The position numbers and the translations under genes were made by a program. The notes beneath the pieces were generated by a model. The model was not told the origin of the DNA. It did not search any database and saw nothing but the letters and a program-made list of their open reading frames with translations. From JAKQDH01 sp029558835 (GTDB taxonomy: Bacteria; Planctomycetota; Phycisphaerae; UBA1845): DNA of 64,000 bases. This document shows, in pieces, positions 51,226 through 59,141 of the stretch; within the stretch, counting starts at the first letter, position 1; every line of letters starts with the position of its first letter. The DNA lies in the NCBI GenBank assembly GCA_035356615.1, contig DAOQSN010000020.1, positions 32,951 through 96,950 of the forward strand, read 5' to 3'.

Positions 51226-52776
51226 ATGCTACCGCCGTATGCACCGGAACCGTACGTGAACTTCAGTGAACCCGGTCCGCGCGACAAGATGCTGGCCGCC
51301 CTGCAGAGGGTCAAGGGCGAGCTGGGGCGGACGTATCCGCTCTGGATCGCCGGCGAGGCCATCACGCCGAAGGAGACATTCACCTCCACCAGCCCGGCCG
51401 ACCCCGACCGCGTGGTCGGCGTCATCGCCAAGGCCAATGCCGACCTGGCGGACCGTGCCGTCAAGACGGCGGCCGAGGCGTTCCAGACCTGGAGCCGCGT
51501 CGATCCGGACGCCCGCGCCCGCATCCTCATCAAGGCGGCCGCCATCATGCGCCGGCGCATCTACGAACTCAGCGCGTGGATGGTCTACGAGGAAAGCAAG
51601 AGCTGGATCGAAGCGTACGCCGACGCGTGCGAGACGATCGACTTCCTCGAGTTCTACGGCCGCGAGATGATGCGCCTGAAAGGCGCCCACCCGGTGACCC
51701 CGTATCCCGGCGAGGAGAACGAGGTGCGCTACCTGCCGCTGGGCGTGGGGGTGGTGATCCCGCCGTGGAACTTCCCACTGGCGATCTGCACGGGGATGAC
51801 CTCGGCCGCCCTGGTGACGGGCAACACCGTGGTGCTCAAACCGGCCAGCACCGCGCCGGTGGTGGCGGCCAAGATGGTCGAGTGCCTGCACCAGGCGGGT
51901 TTGCCGAAGGAAGTGCTCAACTTCGTTCCCGGCCCCGGCGGCAGCGTGGGCGACACGGCCGTGTGCCACCCGCTGACGCGCTTCATCTCGTTCACCGGGT
52001 CACGCGAGGTCGGCTGCGGCATCTTCGAGAAAGCGGCCAAGGTGCAGCCCGGCCAGATCTGGCTGAAGCGCACCGTACTGGAGATGGGCGGCAAGGACTG
52101 CATCGTGGTGGACGAGACGGCGGACGTGGCGGCCGCGGCCGAAGGCGTCGTCGCCGCCGCGTTTGGCTTCCAGGGTCAGAAGTGCTCCGCGTGCAGTCGG
52201 CTGATCGCCCAGGAGTCCGTCTATCAGAAGCTCCTGGACGACGTGGTCGCGCGAGCAAAGACGCTGACCATCGGCGACACCACCGGCCCCGAGAACTACT
52301 ACCTGGGCGCCGTGATCGACGCCAAGGCCCACAAGAACATCAACGAGTACATCAAGATCGGCAAAGGCGAAGGCCGGGCCGTGCTCGCCGACGGCAAGGT
52401 GCCCGCCAAGGGTTACTTCGTCCCGCCGACCATCATCGCCGACGTGGCGCCCAACGCCCGCGTCGCCCAGGAGGAGATCTTCGGCCCAGTGCTGGCCGTA
52501 ATCAAGTTCAAGACGTTCGACGAGGGGTTGCAGATCGCCAACGGCACCCAGTTCGGCCTGACGGGGGCGCTGTACTCGAACGATCGGATGCGCCTCGAGC
52601 GCGCCCGGTACGAGTTCCACGTGGGGAACCTGTATCTCAACCGCAAGTGCACGGGCGCCTTGGTGGACGTGCAGCCGTTCGGCGGCTTCAATATGTCGGG
52701 CACGGACTCCAAGGCCGGCGGACGCGACTACCTGCAACTGTTCCTGCAGGGCAAGAGCATCGCCGAGCGACTGTGA
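51226..52776 (+). CDS. L-glutamate gamma-semialdehyde (P5C) dehydrogenase
   Basis: 516 aa, the usual length of stand-alone RocA-type enzymes. ATG 51226 has GGGAG seven bases upstream. The aldehyde-dehydrogenase fold shows GVVIPPWNFPLAICTGM (cofactor site), FTGSREVG, the catalytic Glu in VLEMGGKD and the catalytic Cys in GFQGQKCSACSRLI. It oxidises glutamate semialdehyde to glutamate with NAD+, the second step of proline breakdown. No proline dehydrogenase is in the window. It lies 26 bp ahead of the MgtC-like gene. Confidence 0.92.
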   Translation: MLPPYAPEPYVNFSEPGPRDKMLAALQRVKGELGRTYPLWIAGEAITPKETFTSTSPADPDRVVGVIAKANADLADRAVKTAAEAFQTWSRVDPDARARILIKAAAIMRRRIYELSAWMVYEESKSWIEAYADACETIDFLEFYGREMMRLKGAHPVTPYPGEENEVRYLPLGVGVVIPPWNFPLAICTGMTSAALVTGNTVVLKPASTAPVVAAKMVECLHQAGLPKEVLNFVPGPGGSVGDTAVCHPLTRFISFTGSREVGCGIFEKAAKVQPGQIWLKRTVLEMGGKDCIVVDETADVAAAAEGVVAAAFGFQGQKCSACSRLIAQESVYQKLLDDVVARAKTLTIGDTTGPENYYLGAVIDAKAHKNINEYIKIGKGEGRAVLADGKVPAKGYFVPPTIIADVAPNARVAQEEIFGPVLAVIKFKTFDEGLQIANGTQFGLTGALYSNDRMRLERARYEFHVGNLYLNRKCTGALVDVQPFGGFNMSGTDSKAGGRDYLQLFLQGKSIAERL

Positions 52777-52802
52777 GCCCGTGCGGGCGGGAGGCTGGAC
52801 CC

Positions 52803-53486
52803 ATGCCGGAGTGGAGCGGCGAACTGCTGGGGCGTGAGTTCACGCTCAGCGCCGAGCACGCCGTGCGCCTCTTGATCGCCCTCCTGTTGGGTGGGGTGAT
52901 CGGGATCGAGCGCGAGCTGCGCGACAAGCCGGCCGGCCTGCGCACGATGATCCTCATCTGCGTCGGCGCGGCCCTCTTCACCATCATCTCCGAGGAATTC
53001 GGTCCCCCCATCGGGGAGCGCACACGCATCGCGGCCCAGATCGTCACCGGCGTGGGCTTTCTCGGCGCGGGGGCAATCCTGCGGGAGGGCAACTACATCT
53101 TCGGTTTGACCACGGCCGCCACCATCTGGGCCGTCTCCGCGGTGGGCATGGCCGTAGGCTTCGGACGCATCGCCCTCGGCGCCTTCGCCACCTGCGTCAT
53201 TCTGATCTCCCTGTTGGCCTTCCACGAGGTCCAGCGCTGGCTCGACAGCCTGCGCGACCTCGAGGAGTACATCATCGCCACCCGCAACACCGACGAGGCT
53301 CTCCAGCGCGTCTACGCGCTCTTTGCGGACGCGAGGCTGCGCATGCTCTACCGCAACTGGCATGAGGAGGGCAACCAGGTCGTCTTCACCATCCGCGCGA
53401 TGGGGACCAAGAGACGCCACGAACAACTGCGCTGGAACCTCGTTCGCTCCACCGAATACACCTTGCGCCGCGGGACCATGGGGTAA
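52803..53486 (+). CDS. MgtC/SapB-family membrane protein
   Basis: 227 aa. ATG 52803 has GGGAGG eight bases upstream. Four to five TM helices with the family signatures GGVIGIERELRDKPAGLRT, IAAQIVTGVGFLGAGAIL and GLTTAATIWAVSAVGMA, then a C-terminal ACT-like soluble part (about 155-227). MgtC proteins affect survival in low magnesium and regulate the F-ATPase or other transporters in some pathogens; in others the function is not known. It is probably co-transcribed with the P5C dehydrogenase gene. Confidence 0.92.
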   Translation: MPEWSGELLGREFTLSAEHAVRLLIALLLGGVIGIERELRDKPAGLRTMILICVGAALFTIISEEFGPPIGERTRIAAQIVTGVGFLGAGAILREGNYIFGLTTAATIWAVSAVGMAVGFGRIALGAFATCVILISLLAFHEVQRWLDSLRDLEEYIIATRNTDEALQRVYALFADARLRMLYRNWHEEGNQVVFTIRAMGTKRRHEQLRWNLVRSTEYTLRRGTMG

Positions 53487-53796
53487 CGGCTACGGACCCG
53501 TGTGCCACGACCTGACCACGCGCCCCCGCGGCGCGCCCGCGGACCGTACAGTGCCGATGCGAAGCGTAAGGGTGCCCTGCCGCTCCGAACCGCGACCGCC
53601 AAGGAATGGCCCGCCGTCCGCGCCGCCCCTGGCCTCCCACCTCGGGCGGCTCAGCTTCGGTCCCGGTGACTCTTGCCCGGCGGGCCGGGATTCGGTAGGT
53701 AGTTGTCGCCGCACCCCCGGGGGGCCGGGCCTCCGTTGGCGGCTGCCGGGTTTGGCGACAGGCGGCGCGGACGCCGCTGGAAAGGAGAGCACGACG
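53487..53796. other. Intergenic region without recognisable feature
   Basis: 310 bp between the MgtC-like and octaheme genes. It is GC-rich, with no supportable ORF, promoter pair or repeat of families A-F. Confidence 0.4.
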
Positions 53797-55128
53797 ATGA
53801 CCACGTCCCTCTTGGGAGTCCTGTTGTGGGCGGCTCTGCAGACGGCAGCAGGTCAGCCCAGTCCCCCACCAACCGCGACCGGCCGGCCGGCGGCGCCGCA
53901 GCCCGCCCCGGTGACCGTGGAGGAGTGCGTCACGTGCCACACGACCACCACGCCGGGCATTGTCGGCGACTGGAAGCTCAGTCGGCACAGTGGCTCCGAC
54001 GTAACCTGCATCACCTGCCACGGCGATGGGCATCGCACCAAGGAAGACGTGGCCAAGACGCGGATCCCCACGCCCTCCACCTGCGCGGAGTGCCACGAGG
54101 AGCAGGTCGAGCAGTTCACCCACGGCAAGCACGCCCTCGCCTGGGCGGCCATGAAGGCCATGCCCACCGCCCACTGGCAGCCCATGGCTCTCATGGAGGG
54201 CATGAAGGGCTGCGGCGGCTGCCATAAGATCGGGCTGAAGACCGAGGCGGAGATTGCGGCGCTGAAGAAGGACGGCGCCGGCTTCGGCGTCGCCTCCTGC
54301 GATGCCTGCCACACCCGCCACCTGTTCTCCGCCGACGAGGCCCGGCAGCCGGAAGCCTGCCGAACCTGCCACATGGGCTTCGATCATCCCCAGTGGGAGA
54401 TGTACTCCGCCTCCAAGCACGGCGTCCGCCACGCGCTCAAGCAGACGGGCACCCTGCCGCCCGCGACGGCCGCCCCGACCTGCCAGACCTGCCACATGGT
54501 GGAGGGCAACCATGCCGTCAGGACGGCCTGGGGCTTCCTGGCCGTGCGCCTGCCCATGCCGGAGGACCCGCAGTGGGCGGCCGACCGCGCCACCATCCTC
54601 CAGGCGCTCGGCGTCCTCGATCCGGAGGGCAAGCCGACGTCGCGTCTGGACGTGGTGAAGGCGGCTGATGTGGCGCGCCTCACGCAGGAAGACTGGCAGA
54701 AGGAGCGCGACCGCATGCTGAGCGTGTGCAACGGCTGCCACTCGCGCAACTTCGCCGCGGCGGAACTGGCCAAGGGCGATGACATGATCAAGCACGCGGA
54801 CCACCTGATGGCCGAGGCGATCCGCGTGGTCGCCAAGTTGTATCAGGACTCGGTGCTGCCCAAGCCCGCCAGCTACGGCCATGCCTTTCCGGACCTGCTG
54901 ACCTTCCACGACGCGCCGACGGTCATCGAGCAGCGGCTCTTCGTCATGTTCCTCAAGCACCGCATGCGCGCGTTTCAGGGTACGTTCCACGCCAACCCGG
55001 ACTACGCCCTGTGGTACGGCTGGAGCGAGATGCAGCGTGACCTGACGGAGATCAAGACGCTGGCCGAGGAGTTGCGACAGCGCCCGCACGCAACAACAGC
55101 CGCGAAGGCTACGCCGCCGCCGACATAG
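53797..55128 (+). CDS. Octaheme cytochrome c, hydroxylamine oxidoreductase-like
   Basis: 443 aa. ATG 53797 has AAGGAG nine bases upstream; a leader (SLLGVLLWAALQTAAG) exports it to the periplasm. Eight CXXCH haem motifs start at residues 44, 71, 96, 139, 168, 188, 229 and 311, the HAO-family spacing, with the HAO-typical C-terminal FQGTFHANPDYALWYGW. The family includes hydroxylamine and hydrazine dehydrogenases and ammonia-forming nitrite/hydroxylamine reductases. Which one depends on the haem-crosslinking Tyr, which I cannot assign without alignment. No quinol-cytochrome partner or cytochrome-maturation gene lies beside it. Confidence 0.9.
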   Translation: MTTSLLGVLLWAALQTAAGQPSPPPTATGRPAAPQPAPVTVEECVTCHTTTTPGIVGDWKLSRHSGSDVTCITCHGDGHRTKEDVAKTRIPTPSTCAECHEEQVEQFTHGKHALAWAAMKAMPTAHWQPMALMEGMKGCGGCHKIGLKTEAEIAALKKDGAGFGVASCDACHTRHLFSADEARQPEACRTCHMGFDHPQWEMYSASKHGVRHALKQTGTLPPATAAPTCQTCHMVEGNHAVRTAWGFLAVRLPMPEDPQWAADRATILQALGVLDPEGKPTSRLDVVKAADVARLTQEDWQKERDRMLSVCNGCHSRNFAAAELAKGDDMIKHADHLMAEAIRVVAKLYQDSVLPKPASYGHAFPDLLTFHDAPTVIEQRLFVMFLKHRMRAFQGTFHANPDYALWYGWSEMQRDLTEIKTLAEELRQRPHATTAAKATPPPT

Positions 55129-55205
55129 GTTTACGCAGAAGGAAACACAAGCTCATCCCGGCGCGCTGCCTGTGTGGCATGCCTGCCCGGGTGGCACGTG
55201 TGCCC

Positions 55206-55350
55206 GGGTGGCATGCCCAAGCCCGCCAACGGCGGGCGCCGGCATGCTCTGCCGTCCGACGCCCGTTGGCACAAGGAAAGGCATGGCGGCGCTGCGCTTG
55301 GCCATGCCACCCCGTCGATCAGGCGGCGCTGCGCTTGGCCATGCCATCCC
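55206..55350. repeat. Family C inverted-repeat element, copy 4
   Basis: GGGTGGCATGCCCAAGCCCG, CGGGCGCCGGCATGC, then two right ends GCGCTTGGCCATGCCA. Closest to copy 3. Confidence 0.85.
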
Positions 55351-55407
55351 CTTGGCACGAATCACGATGCTTCGCGCAGCAGCGTGGCGGGGGGCAGGCC
55401 CGTCGGT

Positions 55408-56676
55408 TCAGGCGGACACGGCCGCCAGCTCGGGTGTGAGTGCCGGCGTCGGGGCGGGAGCGGCCGGGGCGGGCGCCGGCGTGTCGATTAGCTCCTTGGC
55501 CAAAGTGGCGAAGTCGCCCTCGCGGGTGAGAAACGCCTGCACGATCTCGGGATCGAACTGCGTGCCAGTGCCCTCCTTGATGATCTGGAGGGCCCGCTCG
55601 TGCGGCATGGCCGCCTTGTACACCCGTTGGGTGGTGAGGGCATCGTACACGTCGGCGACGGACGCGATCCGCGCCGCCAACGGGATGTTCTCGCCGGCCA
55701 GACCACGGGGGTACCCGTTGCCGTCCCAGCGCTCGTGGTGCCCGCTGGCGATGCCCTCGGCCATGTGCAGGAACGATACCCCGGGGGTCCGCGCGATGAT
55801 CGACTGGATCGTCCGCGTGCCGACCTCCGTGTGGGTCTGCATGATGACACGCTCTTCCGGCGTGAGCTTGCCGGGCTTGAGCAGGATGCTGTCGGGGATG
55901 GCTACCTTGCCGATGTCGTGCAAGGGCACCGCCCGCTGCAAGTCGTGAATGAACGCGTCGTCGAGGACGGCACGGTACTTCTCCGACCGGCCCAGCTCCT
56001 CGGCCAGCAGCACACAGAACCGCGTGACGCGGTCGAGGTGCTTGCCGGTGTCGTCGTCGCGGTGTTCAGCAAGCTGGGCGAGGGCCACGACGATGGAATC
56101 GCGGGCTTCCTCGCGTGCCCGGCGGTTCAAGGCGTCGTGGATCGCGCAGCCGGCCACGCTGCACAGCAGATTCAGGCACTCCAGCTCCGCCGAGCTGAAC
56201 GGCTTGTTATCGTAACGCTCGGTGACGTTGAGGACGCCGACGGTGACTTCCGTCTCGTTCATGGCGCTGCACACCAGCGGCATCGAGGCGTAGATGTCGG
56301 TGCTGTAGCGGGCAGGCTGGTCCGCTGACTGGCTCGCGTGCTGACCGACGGTGGCTTGGCGCCTCTGGAACACTTCCCCGGCAACGCCCTTGCCGATGGG
56401 AATCTGGATACGCTTGGCAACTTCCGGGTCGATTCCCACGCTGCGCGCGATGGTCAGATACTCGCGATGTGGGTCAGGCAGCAGGATGGACAACCGGCGG
56501 CTGCACGTCAGCTCGGCCGCGGCCGCCAGCGTCGCGTCCAGGATGGCTTCCAGGTTCTCCGCATTGGAGAGCGCCTGGGAGTAGTCCACCACGTGCGTCA
56601 CCAGCCGCGTGTGCTCGCCGCGCTCCTCGTTGAGGTGCACGAGAATCTTGTGGCTGCGGCGCAGGCGGGCCAGCAC
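55408..56676 (-). CDS. GAF and HD-GYP protein (probably the C-terminal half of a split gene)
   Basis: 422 aa from GTG 56676. The first about 30 residues (LARLRRSHKILVHLNEERGE) look like the last receiver helix and linker of the preceding frame. A GAF domain follows (about 40-180, IPIGKGVAGEVFQRRQ), then a canonical HD-GYP domain (about 195-390) with PLHDIGKVAIPDS and HHERWDGNGYPRG, a c-di-GMP phosphodiesterase. The GTG has no Shine-Dalgarno sequence, and the upstream frame breaks at the same spot, so a frameshift in one long REC-GGDEF-REC-GAF-HD-GYP gene is likely. The tail is Pro/Ala-rich. Confidence 0.82.
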   Translation of the reverse strand: MLARLRRSHKILVHLNEERGEHTRLVTHVVDYSQALSNAENLEAILDATLAAAAELTCSRRLSILLPDPHREYLTIARSVGIDPEVAKRIQIPIGKGVAGEVFQRRQATVGQHASQSADQPARYSTDIYASMPLVCSAMNETEVTVGVLNVTERYDNKPFSSAELECLNLLCSVAGCAIHDALNRRAREEARDSIVVALAQLAEHRDDDTGKHLDRVTRFCVLLAEELGRSEKYRAVLDDAFIHDLQRAVPLHDIGKVAIPDSILLKPGKLTPEERVIMQTHTEVGTRTIQSIIARTPGVSFLHMAEGIASGHHERWDGNGYPRGLAGENIPLAARIASVADVYDALTTQRVYKAAMPHERALQIIKEGTGTQFDPEIVQAFLTREGDFATLAKELIDTPAPAPAAPAPTPALTPELAAVSA

Positions 56677-58108
56677 GCCGGCTCAGTTCATCCAGGTCCA
56701 CCGGCGCCGGCAGGTACTGCTCCGCCCCAGTCTGCAGGGCGGTGAGCATCTCCACCGGGCTGCCGCCGGAGCCCAGCACGAGCACCGGCACGTCGTGGGT
56801 GGCCGCGCTGGCCTTCATGCGACTGATCAGCGACACGCCGCTCACCCCAGGGGCCCGGTACGCCGTCACCACCAGGTCCGGCGGCGAACGATCGATGACA
56901 TTGAGCGCCGCCTCCAGACCGTCGGCCTCCGTCACCAGGTATTCGGCCCGTTCGAGGGCGGCCCTGCACAGGTGGCGCCGTTGCAGGTCACTGTCCACCA
57001 GGACGGCCCGCAGGTGCTCGTCCCCGGCGGCCTGGCGCCGGTCCGGAGCGGGCTGGGCGTTTGGTTCCTGCACGATGGCCGCTGCCTGGGTCGGTCGGCT
57101 GCCTTCCGCATTTCCGGTGGCGTTCGGATCAGCGACGCACACCCGGTTCCGCCCGCTGCGCTTGGCCGCGTAGAGGGCATCGTCCGCCGCCTTCAGCATG
57201 TCATCGGGCGCCTGCATCTGCGCCGTGCGTCCCGCCACCCCCAGGCTGACGGTTACCTGGACCTTCTGGTCGTTGAGGGGAATCTGGTTGTGCTCGACGG
57301 CCGCGCGCAGGCGTTCGGCCGCTTTGGTGGCTTCCGGCTCCGTCGTTTCCGGACAGAGCACCAGAAACTCCTCGCCGCCCATCCGACAGGGAACGCTCCC
57401 GGCACGCAGACTGGTCCGCAGGACGCGGGCCATCTCCTTCAGGACCGTGTCGCCGAACGCATGCCCCCAGGTGTCGTTGAACTTCTTGAAATGGTCTATA
57501 TCGAGGGCAATGCACGACAGTGGAGCGCCGGTCCGGTCTACGATCCGCCACTGTTCCGTCAGCCGCTTCATCGCCTCACGCCGGTTGACCAGCGTCGTCA
57601 GCTCATCGGTCGTGGCCAGGCGCAGCAGCTTCTCGTTCGCCTCCTCGAGCTTGTCGGCGAACAGGGCCATCTCCGCGTTGACACGGTGCACCTCGCGTGT
57701 GCGCTTCTCCAGGGCACCCTGCAGGCGGGCGATACGCTCACCGGCACGCAACCGCGCGATCAGCTCCCGGGCGCTGAAGGGCTTGGTGAGGTAGTCGTCC
57801 GCCCCCGCCTCAAACGCGGCCACGATGCGATCCGTCTCCCCGTGCGAGGTCAGCACGATGATGTAGATGAAACCGACCAGCTCATGCGACCGGATGGCCT
57901 GGCACAATTCCAGGCCCGTCATCCCCGGCATGCTCCAGTCCGTGATGACAATGCGCGGCGCCTCCGTCAGGATCATGCGCAGCGCCTCTTCGCCGTTGTT
58001 TGCCTGAAACACCGTGCGACCTGCGTCGGTCAGATGCCGACGCAACAGAACGAGCGCCGCCGGGTCGTCATCAACGATCAGAATGGGGAAATCCTCGGCT
58101 TCCGTCAT
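56474..58108 (-). CDS. REC-GGDEF-REC protein (frameshifted at its 3' end)
   Basis: 544 aa in this frame. ATG 58108 has GGGGAGG five bases upstream. Receiver 1 (about 1-125) is intact: LIVDDDP, VITDWSMPGM and YLTKPFS. The GGDEF domain (about 165-330) has MGGEEFLV; its inhibitory site is lost (RAGS instead of RxxD). Receiver 2 (about 365-475) is degenerate: the phospho-Asp place reads TAYRAPG and the Lys place LPAPVD. After VDLDELSRR (about position 56680) the frame turns into low-complexity Pro/Arg sequence overlapping the GAF-HD-GYP frame, which carries the expected continuation. It is a likely c-di-GMP enzyme. Confidence 0.83.
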   Translation of the reverse strand: MTEAEDFPILIVDDDPAALVLLRRHLTDAGRTVFQANNGEEALRMILTEAPRIVITDWSMPGMTGLELCQAIRSHELVGFIYIIVLTSHGETDRIVAAFEAGADDYLTKPFSARELIARLRAGERIARLQGALEKRTREVHRVNAEMALFADKLEEANEKLLRLATTDELTTLVNRREAMKRLTEQWRIVDRTGAPLSCIALDIDHFKKFNDTWGHAFGDTVLKEMARVLRTSLRAGSVPCRMGGEEFLVLCPETTEPEATKAAERLRAAVEHNQIPLNDQKVQVTVSLGVAGRTAQMQAPDDMLKAADDALYAAKRSGRNRVCVADPNATGNAEGSRPTQAAAIVQEPNAQPAPDRRQAAGDEHLRAVLVDSDLQRRHLCRAALERAEYLVTEADGLEAALNVIDRSPPDLVVTAYRAPGVSGVSLISRMKASAATHDVPVLVLGSGGSPVEMLTALQTGAEQYLPAPVDLDELSRRAGPPAPQPQDSRAPQRGARRAHAAGDARGGLLPGALQCGEPGSHPGRDAGGRGRADVQPPVVHPAA

Positions 58109-58496
58109 AGATGCCTCCCCGGCAGGACCGGTCCCCACGGATTGGGACGCACGCCTCGCGGAACTGGGCGCGGGCCGGCCACGTCGACTCCTTGCCCGCA
58201 CTACCTCGAAGCCGGCGCCAGACGCAAGTCCGCGTGACGTCTTCACCGCCGAGAAGCTCGGGGCACGGACCAACCCGCGACACTGACGCTTGTACATCGG
58301 CACTGGCGCAAGTGAACCTGACCGGCAACGCCGAATCCGTCTGCCGCGCGGATCGACGCGCCGCAAGCGCGGACAAGAGACTTGCTTATCGGTCGGCTTG
58401 AGGATGCCCAGCCAACTACCGGACGTTTGCCGTCGGTACCGGTAAACGTCGCCGCTCTGACGGGTTGGCCGTTGGCCGCGGGCTGCCGGACGGGCG
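58109..58496. other. Intergenic region without recognisable feature
   Basis: 388 bp upstream of the REC-GGDEF gene and downstream of the Cys4 mini-protein. No promoter pair or ORF I can support. Confidence 0.35.
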
Positions 58497-58715
58497 TCAG
58501 GAGTGCGACCGACCGCCCGGACGCTGACCGCTCTTCAGGGTCGCATTGGCCGACGCCCCGGGCGAGCTTCGCGCCGCCTGCTCGTCGTCGTTGAACGGGC
58601 AGCCCGCGCAGTACGGGTAGTTGACCCGGCGACGCCCCCGGCACACCGCATCCGAGATGAGGATCTTCGGCTGGTCGGGGCAGTAACGATGGTACGCGTT
58701 AACGTCCTGCGTCAT
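58497..58715 (-). CDS. Cys4 mini-protein (zinc-binding-like), unknown function
   Basis: 72 aa. Four cysteines, C12, C25, C36 and C39 (YCPDQ, AVCRG, YPYCAGC), in the N-terminal 40 residues suggest one zinc site or small iron-sulfur site; the rest is low-complexity. ATG 58715 lacks a clear ribosome site. A TATAGT box (58769-58774) with a weak TGGAGA -35 at 17 bp (58792-58797) lies upstream on this strand. I do not recognise a characterised family; it precedes the REC-GGDEF gene on the same strand. Confidence 0.55.
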   Translation of the reverse strand: MTQDVNAYHRYCPDQPKILISDAVCRGRRRVNYPYCAGCPFNDDEQAARSSPGASANATLKSGQRPGGRSHS

Positions 58716-58997
58716 GGGTCCGCGGCGGAGATTTCGCCGCCTCACTGATCTTGGGTAGCCGAGCCCCAACTATACCCCCCGCGGGGGCTCGTCTCCAGTC
58801 TTCCGCCGCCCAGGACCCCCCCGATCTCGACCCGTCAGCCCCCCTTCTCCCTGGGGCCACCCTCCCCCGCCCCCCCCCCACCTGCGGCGCCGCCCGAGAC
58901 CCCGCCTTCGCCGCGACCGCGTAGCGTCCTTGCCGTCGTGTGCGGCGTGGCTTGCACTTTCTTACACAGACCAAGTACTTCGCCATCCCGCCCCGGA

Positions 58998-59027
58998 TTG
59001 ACGCCCACTGCCGACGCCTGCTACACT
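58998..59027 (+). promoter_or_regulatory. Sigma70-type promoter for the TolC-like gene
   Basis: TTGACG (58998-59003), 18-bp spacer, TACACT (59022-59027), about 115 bp before the start. The 58716-59141 gap also holds a run of ten C (58870-58879) and nothing else I can name. Confidence 0.6.
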
Positions 59028-59141
59028 TCGCCGCGCCCCAGACTCAGGCGGACTGCACCGCGGCGCGGGTGTCGGCTCCGCACGCTGCTTTGTACGTTCC
59101 GGGACGCCCGCCGGCGACCTCGAGTACTTCTTCTGGAGCGG

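Noticed and set aside
18999..55350. Insertion sequences
   Set aside because: Inverted-repeat elements are present but no transposase-like ORF or remnant was found in any frame.
56660..56700. Programmed ribosomal frameshift joining the two c-di-GMP frames
   Set aside because: No slippery heptamer or obvious stimulatory structure at the junction; a plain indel explains it better.
58870..58879. Run of ten C as a phase-variation tract
   Set aside because: It lies in a gap outside any gene and away from the promoter boxes I can identify; too little to support a switch.
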